Under the pieces are notes generated by a model, which did no database searches, was not told where the DNA came from, and worked only from the letters and a program-made list of their open reading frames with translations. Of a stretch of 64,000 nucleotides of DNA, positions 57,095 to 64,000 are shown piece by piece; the stretch's first letter is position 1; each line of letters opens with the position of its first letter. Made by a program: the position numbers and the translations under genes. Source of the stretch: Isoetes taiwanensis (Eukaryota; Streptophyta; Lycopodiopsida; Isoetales; Isoetaceae); the NCBI GenBank assembly GCA_021234155.1, contig JAJEKV010000041.1, positions 4,082,829 to 4,146,828 on the forward strand, given 5' to 3'.

Positions 57095-59160
57095 CTAGAG
57101 GTTTGTGACATGCCATGCATTCACATTCAACTCCGGTTTATCTTGAAGGATGGGAGGATCATCATGCTGCAGCTCATGCACGGAGGTAGCTCCTCTTCTA
57201 TTAGGTTCTTGTTTCCACAATTGAAAAGCTCGATCATAAGGGAAAGTTTCCAATGAGTGATCGCACTTATATAGACGCAGAGTTGCATCTAAATTTACAT
57301 CCAATCTGTTACGCAGCTTATTCTTTATGAAAGAAAGCGAGCTAAAAGCTCGCTCATCTTCTACACTACCAAGTATCATTGTCATAATCAGATTTACCAG
57401 CTTAATATATTCGCTCAAGGCAGCCTTTAGATAATCATGAGAGGTTAATTTCAACCATAATCTTGTAACAGCCCCTTGCTCTAGTGGTTTTTCTAATAGT
57501 CCGTATTGGGCATACATAGTTGTGCCAAATAATCCTGATTGTTCTTTTAATGCTTCAAGATCCAACACACCATGTATTTCCACACCTTCAACCACATGCC
57601 TAATACAAAAGTGATCTCTCAAAACTGCTAGACTAGTAGTAAATCTGGAAAATAGTACCTCATGTGATGTAACATTGTTCCAAAAATTGGGAAATATAAT
57701 ACCCATCGCATCCAAGAGTTCATCTCGAGGAAACCTGGACCGCAATTCCTTCGATAGACATTCTGCCACGGAGTTCATCTCGTTCCGTACAAATGAAACG
57801 AGTGAATCAAATTCTGATTCCTTCACTTCCACCTTCCGCATATAATTGTTTCGACCACATTTCTTCCTATGATATAAAGGAAAAAACTTGTCAATTACAT
57901 GTACGCATAAAACCCCATTGTCGTTGTATGCTAAAAAGATCTTGCCTTCCTGCAAGGAGACCAGATTCTGCCATCTATAGAAGGCCTCATCCCTTTCAAA
58001 GCAATCATCTCCAATATACAATCTATCAAGCTTAGTACATGCTACCTTTCTTGCAATTGCATACTCCGGAATATAGATGGTTTGATCTTGAGCCTGTTTG
58101 ATCAAGAAAGTTAACTCCCTAAGCAATGGAGTGAGAGCATAAAGAGTTAACAAGGTCTCCGCATCCGTAAGAAGTGCAAATATATCTCGTGCTGCCGCTT
58201 CATTTTCATCAGCTAATTGTGTACAAGCCCCTACAATAGAAATATATTCACTGCATAATCTGCGAACAGGCAAAGCTATGGATATCCAACGAGTTTCTAC
58301 ATCTTTTAGCAACTTCAGCCCCTCACTTAAACCTATTGAAAATTGTTGGAAGTGGGCAAACCTTTATGGACTGCGACAATAGAATTGATTAACTGCACGT
58401 ATAAGGTTCTCAACCTTCTGAACACAAGCAAAATTGGAGACAATTTTGAAAGCTAAATTTGTTCGATGAGCCATACAATGGATTGCCACCATGTAAGGCA
58501 TGAAACTCGTCTGCAATCTAACAGCCAATCCTGTATTGCAACCAGTCATTACACTCGCTCCATCTGAACCAAAACAGACCAGTTTCCTTGCACAATCCAC
58601 TGGACTCATATTTGCAACCTCATTTAATTTCTCAAGTACAACATGGTAAAGAGTTTCAGCCGTAGCATCCAAGCGCAACTTTGTTATGCTCAAAAAGTAT
58701 GATCGCCGCTGGAAATCCACAACATTATACAAATGCATACAAAGCCAAGATGTATTGTCTTTTGCAGTAACTTCATCCAAAGACAAAGCTAGAAAGGTAG
58801 ACCCTATACCACATTCAGAATTACACAATGGATTAGTATCAATCTATTACTGAGTGACCCTAAGAAAATTAGTTACCTTTAATTACTTCACGTAACTCCT
58901 CAAGTGTAACGAAAGACATGTGAGTTGCAAACTCCCAACCTGCATTTTCTGACCAATGGCATCTTGGAATATTTGGAAGTCTATGTGCTATATTCAATGT
59001 TTCATGCGCCGGATAATCTTTCATTGGCCGACCATGCTGGAGCAAATGCAGCACAACTCTCATTTGAATACATTTAGCCTCGTACTCTAACAATTCAGAC
59101 AATGCAATTTGGTTGCTTTATTCTTTTTTTCCTTCAAAAGTTCTTCATTCCTATAGAATG
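57095..59160 (-). pseudogene. hAT-like transposase, unit A (N-terminus missing)
   Basis: Exon 1 remnant (59160-58877, frameshifted by a 10-bp deletion near 59100), an intron 58876-58804, then exon 2 from 58803. Reading: STFLALSLDEVTAKDNTSW, FGSDGASVMTGCNTG, HCMAHRTNLAFK. An in-frame TAA follows (58366-58364, where SPKRF is expected). Then an intact 405-codon ORF (58312-57095) ends in the hAT dimerisation region: EDERAFSSLSFIKNKLRNR. This resembles hAT proteins of the DUF4371/ZNF862 type. The zinc-finger N-terminus is lost at the duplication junction. Confidence 0.82.
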
Positions 59161-59753
59161 ATACTTCTATCCTCAAAAGTACGAGACCTATGCTCAAAAA
59201 TAATAGTCGACCTATGCTCAAAAGTATTTCTAAGTTATATTACTTCGTCTAAATAGCAATTACAGAATGAAGATTTCCTCTCATATGGTATCGCCCTATT
59301 TCGGCGTCTCTTCAAAAAGGTTTGCTTGATCCGCTGTATAATCACATGCTTGAATGCATGCAAACTACCTAAAACCTCAAGGATCTCTGATCATATGCTG
59401 CACTTCTTGTACAGAAATTACAGAAACTATGCTGCACAGAAATTACAACCTGCAATTAAACTATATTATCTTACAACACCATAACTAAACTAGAGAATAG
59501 TATCATGATGGGTTCTAAGAAGACAGATATAGAACAGAACTACAACAAATCTACAACATATCTGGCAGCAAATCCTTTCTTCAAATTAGAGTCTACAACA
59601 AATTTTTAGCAGATACAACAGAATGGAATCCTAACAATATATATGCAAGAGTTTACAATACTCTCACCATTATTTGCAGATCTCTTATTGTTAGATGAGC
59701 CCATACCTGACGAAAAGTGTGAGTTGTCTTAAGAACAATCTGTTTGGGAGCAT

Positions 59754-60130
59754 TCAGCCCAAAATTCTTGCATATATATTTGCTAGCAAAATTACAGCTG
59801 CAGCATTTGAGGGTTCCAACTCCAGCACCTTTTCCATAGCCCGTTCTACAAGACCTTTTCTACAATATATCCTAGAGGAACCAAGCAAAGACATCCACAT
59901 TGAGATGGTTGGCTCATAAGGAATATGATCCATAATTTCTTCTGCCTCATCCAACAGCCCAGCTCGTTCAAAAAGGCCAGCATTTGGTTATTTGGAAGTA
60001 TACCCTCATGCTGCATCAAATCAAAGAGTTTGAGGCACTCCATTTCATTATCAAGCAGGTGAGAGCACCCTGAAATTAATGCAGTCCACACTACAACGTT
60101 GCGTACAAGCATCCTATAAAAACATAACAT
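59754..60130 (-). pseudogene. PPR protein fragment, unit B
   Basis: Duplicate of 56199-56575 with a few substitutions (for example GLVERAM for GLAERAM) and the same frameshift, so it was already broken before duplication. Confidence 0.75.
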
Positions 60131-60649
60131 GCAGCATGAGTTGCATGCAACCTACCTGAAACCTCAAGGATCTCTGATCCTATGCTGCACTTCTTCTTGA
60201 TAATGTTGTACAGAAATACAACCTGCAATTAAACTATATCATACAAACACCATAACTAGATAATAGAAAATGATGGGTTCTTTCTTCAAACTGATGTCAA
60301 AACTTATGTGCTAACAAAATATCCAGCAAAATAGCCAGCAAAAATACATAATGAACTGTTTTTCTTATGTAAGACATGGAATATAACTTGTCTCCATGGA
60401 ATGTAACCAAATTGTTGTGTCAAAAATTATAATCCCAAGCCAAAACGAAATCTTCAAATAAATGTTTCCTAACAAACAAAATGTAACATAGATTTTGGTT
60501 CTGTTTTTGCCTCAGAATATTGATGACAGCCCTACATGAAAAAGAAAATGTATTTAATAAAATACGTAGAAGTATGGATACTCAATTAATTGATGTTACT
60601 CCTTACATAAAACAAAATTTATAAAATAAATCAGGGTTACCTTTCTTTG

Positions 60650-63279
60650 CTAGAGGTTTGTGACATGCCATGCATTCACATTCAACTCCGGTTTACCTTG
60701 AAGGATGGGAGGATCATCATGCTGCAGCTCATGCACGGAGGTAGCTCCTCTTCTATTAGGTTCTTGTTTCCACAATTGAAAAGCTCGATCATAAGGGAAA
60801 GTTTCCAATGAGTGATCGCACTTATATAGACGCAGAGTTGCATCTAAATTTACATCCAATCTGTTACGCAGCTTATTCTTTATGAAAGAAAGCGAGCTAA
60901 AAGCTCGCTCATCTTCTACACTACCAAGTATCATTGTCATAATCAGATTTACCAGCTTAATATATTCGCTCAAGGCAGCCTTTAGATAATCATGAGAGGT
61001 TAATTTCAACCATAATCTTGTAACAGCCCCTTGCTCTAGTGGTTTTTCTAATAGTCCATATTGGGCATACATAGTTGTGCCAAATAATCCTGATTGTTCT
61101 TTTAATGCTTCAAGATCCAATACACCATGTATTTCCACACCTTCAACCACATGCCTAATACAAAAGTGATCTCTCAAAACTGCTAGACTAGTAGTAAATC
61201 TGGAAAATAGTACCTCATATGATGTAACATTGTTCCAAAAATTGGGAAATATAATACCCATCGCATCCAAGAGTTCATCTCGAGGAAACTTGGACCGCAA
61301 TTCCTTCGATAGACATTCTGCCACGGAGTTCATCTCGTTCCGTACAAATGAAACGAGTGAATCAAATTCTGATTCCTTCACTTCCACCTTCCGCATATAA
61401 TTGTTTCGACCACATTTCTTCCTATGATATAAAGGAATAAACTTGTCAATTACATGTACGCATAAAACCCCATTGTCGTTGTATGCTAAAAAGCTCCTGC
61501 CTTCCTGCAAGGAGACCAGATTCTGCCACCTTTAGGAGGCCTCATCCCTTTCAAAGCAATTATCTCCAATATACAATCTATCAAGCTTAGTACATGCTAC
61601 CTTTCTTGCAATTGCATACCTGTTTGATCAAGAAAGTTAACTCCCTAAGCAATGGAGTGAGAGCATAAAGAGTTAACAAGGTCTCCGCATCCGTAAGAAG
61701 TGCAAATATATCTCGTGCTGCCGCTTCATTTTCATCAGCTAATTGTGCACAAGCCCCTACAATAGAAACATATTCACTTTGATAATCTGCTTGAATGTGC
61801 AAAGCTATGGATATCCAACGAGTTTCTACATCTTTTAGCAACTTCAGCCCCTCACTTAAACCTATTGAAAATTGTTGGAAGTGGGCAAACCTTTATGGAC
61901 TGCGACAATAGAATTGATTAACTGCACGTATAAGGTTCTCAACCTTCTGAACACAAGCAAAATTGGAGACAATTTTGAAAGCTAAATTTGTTCGATGAGC
62001 CATACAATGGATTGCCACCATGTAAGGCATGAAACAGGTCTGCAATCTAACAGCCAATCCTGTATTGCAACCAGTCATTACACTCGCTCCATCTGAACCA
62101 AAACAGACCAGTTTCCTTGCACAATCCACTGGACTCATATTTGCAACCTCATTTAATTTCTCAAGTACAACATGGTAAAGAGTTTCAGCCGTAGCATCCA
62201 AGCGCAACTTTGTTATGCTCAAAAAGTATGATCGCCGCTGGAAATCCACAACATTATACAAATGCATACAAAGCCAAGATGTATTGTCTTTTGCAGTAAC
62301 TTCATCCAAAGACAAAGCTAGAAAGGTAGACCCTATACCACATTCAGAATTACACAATGGATTAGTATCAATCTATTACTGAGTGACCCTAAGAAAATTA
62401 GTTACCTTTAATTACTTCACGTAACTCCTCAAGTGCAACGAAAGACATGTGAGTTGCAAACTCCCAACCTGCATTTTCTGACCAATGGCATCTTGGAATA
62501 TTTGGAAGTCTATGTGCTATATTCAATGTTTCATGCTCCGGATAATCTTTCATTGGCCGACCATGCTGGAGCAAATGCAGCACAACTCTCATTTGAATAC
62601 ATTTAGCCTCGTACTTTAACAATTCAGCTTTCTCAAACAGACAATGCAATTTGGTTGCTTTATTCTTCTTTTCCTTCAAAAGTTCTTCATTCCTATAGAA
62701 TGATACTGCATTTCGTGCATGCAGATTCTTCTCTGGACCTTCCCAACCAGCAAACACATATTTGGTTACTCCATCCTCTACAATCTTCCTTTTTAATTTA
62801 CCAATGTGCCTATCAATACTATTTTTCTTTGGCTGGAATAACTTGTCGGTCTTATTTTTCCAAGAACAAATAGTACACCTTACCATTTTTCTCCCTGCCA
62901 CATCCACTGGTTCCACGAAGGGATACTCTTTAAGCCAATCATTTTTGAAGTTTCTGTTGGCATCCCATCGGCTGCACTTCCTCTCCTTATATGGTCCTCG
63001 CCCAAGCACTTCGTTTTCATCCTCATTTAGTTCACTCTCATTTTCTAGACCCTCTGGAACCTCATCACCATTTGAATCTTCTGTCAATTGATCTGGATCA
63101 TAATCCTTATCATCTGCAGATTCATAGTCTTCATCAAGACCCTCAATTTGGTCTATGAAAGTGGACGTAGACGATGATATAGTGATGCGCCGCTTGGTCC
63201 TTGATGCCGCAGGTCCCAAGAACTCATTTATTCTCTTCTGCGAAGCTCCCTCCATGCTGCATAAATTTGATGATGGCAT
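60650..63279 (-). pseudogene. hAT-like transposase, unit B (complete 5' end)
   Basis: Exon 1 runs 63279-62406 from an ATG opening MPSSNLCSMEGASQK. It has an acidic region, then a zinc-finger-like CTICSWKNK with QPKKNSIDRHIGK. A GT-AG intron (62405-62333) is followed by exon 2 from 62332. The catalytic region reads SLDEVTAKDNTSW and FGSDGASVMTG. The same TAA as in unit A occurs at 61895-61893. Further damage is a 29-bp-scale deletion at about 61618 and a stop near 61535. The dimerisation region (61510-60650) survives. hAT transposases cut and paste DNA; termini and 8-bp target duplication were not identified. Confidence 0.82.
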
Positions 63280-63290
63280 CAACAGCTACC

Positions 63291-63640
63291 TTTGCACATC
63301 TGAATAATTTTGCACCAGGCTAAAAACTAACCTGAATTGATGAAGATAAAACTTAGATTGTAGATGGGAATGGATCTCTAGCTCAACCAAATCGTGAACA
63401 CAAATCCGGACTGCTCTGCAAATGACAATAAAATATAATAATCAAATTATCATTCCATTCATATTCATTGAATATTCATATTCATATTCACACGAATAAC
63501 AAAACAATTGCATACGAGAAGAACAAAAAAAACACAGGCTCCACAGGTAGAATAAACGAAACCTGTGTGAAAGGGCGGTTTTTTGATGCTACCTCGGTCA
63601 AAATCAAAAATATAAAAATATATATGAAACCTAAACCTAG
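63291..63640. other. 5' flank of the hAT gene
   Basis: AT-rich, with a short TTCATATTCATATTCA repeat near 63465-63490. No gene seen. Confidence 0.4.
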
Positions 63641-64000
63641 AGGACTACAAGTGGCGATTCTTGAATGGACATGTGGCCAAGATGTAATATGGCCACCCCC
63701 TTGCCCATTAAAATTTACCTAAGGTTCTAATTGGCTACCTCGACAAGTTTTTTCCCACACACAAAAAATCGAATTGGCCACACCCTACACCTGGCCGGAT
63801 TTAGTAAATATCGAATTGGCTACTAAACAAATAAACTCTATAAATTCGTGTTTTGAACTGGCCACTACCCTTCGGTCAGGACGTGAACGTATCCTACTCT
63901 GGTGTAGCCAACCATTTCTGAAAAAATATGAATGTGTGGCCAACTGGCCCGCCGGGGCCACTAAAAAATACCTTGATTCAGAGAAACAATCAGAAGAAAC
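63641..64000. repeat. TGGCCA-rich repeat family, copy B
   Basis: Contains repeated TGGCCA/TTGGCCAC words and aligns at its end with 45560-45770 (GTGTGGCCAACTGGCCCGCC region). It runs off the window edge. Confidence 0.6.

Larger units (their letters stand above)
54977..59164. repeat. large tandem duplication, unit A
   Basis: Unit A (54977-59164) is followed directly by unit B from 59165, in the same orientation with few mismatches. The junction falls inside the hAT exon 1 of unit A (after GAATGATACT), where the sequence returns to CTCAAAAGTACGAGACC as at 54983. Unit B continues past this point to about 63290. Confidence 0.88.
59165..63290. repeat. large tandem duplication, unit B
   Basis: Repeats unit A without the 624-bp segment and extends beyond it to include the 5' end of the hAT gene. 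Differences include small deletions in the hAT C-terminal part. Confidence 0.85.

Overview
The window is nuclear DNA from a land plant with a large, repeat-rich genome. The evidence is an intron-containing IQD calmodulin-binding gene, PPR-derived sequence, GT-AG introns, tRNA-related SINEs, chromodomain Ty3-gypsy and Ty1-copia elements, plant-type LINEs with a zf-RVT domain, and hAT and Helitron remnants. No species can be named from the sequence alone. The AT-rich background and long intergenic TE graveyards would fit a fern or gymnosperm, but that is a guess.

Layout. 1-4.6 kb: a SINE with a clean target duplication, a MITE inserted into one half of a tandem duplication, a Helitron 3' end and small tandem repeats. 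4.6-7.4 kb: the one clearly intact conserved gene, a five-coding-exon IQD gene on the minus strand, probably with a 5'-UTR intron. 7.4-11.4 kb: a small hairpin element, TGGCCA-rich DNA, an LTR-like repeat and a broken trihelix-type exon. 11.7-13.3 kb: the first exons of an unrecognised plus-strand gene whose exon 1 carries a frameshifting 23-bp duplication. 13.3-22.1 kb: AT-rich DNA with nothing firm. 22.17-24.37 kb: a LINE with the head-to-head inversion expected of twin priming, between target duplications. 24.7-31.4 kb: a decayed chromovirus (Ty3-gypsy) with a nested solo-LTR-like element, then a (TATC)n tract. 31.8-38.9 kb: a minus-strand Ty1-copia array with a shared LTR, a LINE inserted in the other LTR, and 69-bp direct repeats at its outer edges.

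39.7-41.2 kb: a single-exon gene for a repeat-rich protein with a Cys-rich membrane tail (CYSTM-like), under a dense cluster of ACGTG boxes. 41.4-43.3 kb: a 225-bp tandem repeat derived from PPR coding sequence, followed by a three-exon trihelix/SANT-like gene with two frameshifts. 43.5-51 kb: a Helitron end, TGGCCA-rich DNA and a second copia copy carrying the same LINE insertion. 51-52.3 kb: degenerate simple-sequence satellite (rich in heat-shock-element-like units), a SINE, and a 121-123-bp tandem repeat. 55-63.3 kb: a direct tandem duplication of about 4 kb holding a hAT-like transposase gene and a PPR fragment. One copy of the hAT has lost its N-terminus, and both share the same in-frame stop.

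The host genes show no functional partnership with one another; the window is best read as islands of genes among layered insertions. The most unusual item is a short hairpin element present twice (7.8 kb and 55.5 kb). Its core is conserved, while its flanking arms differ between copies yet stay self-complementary.
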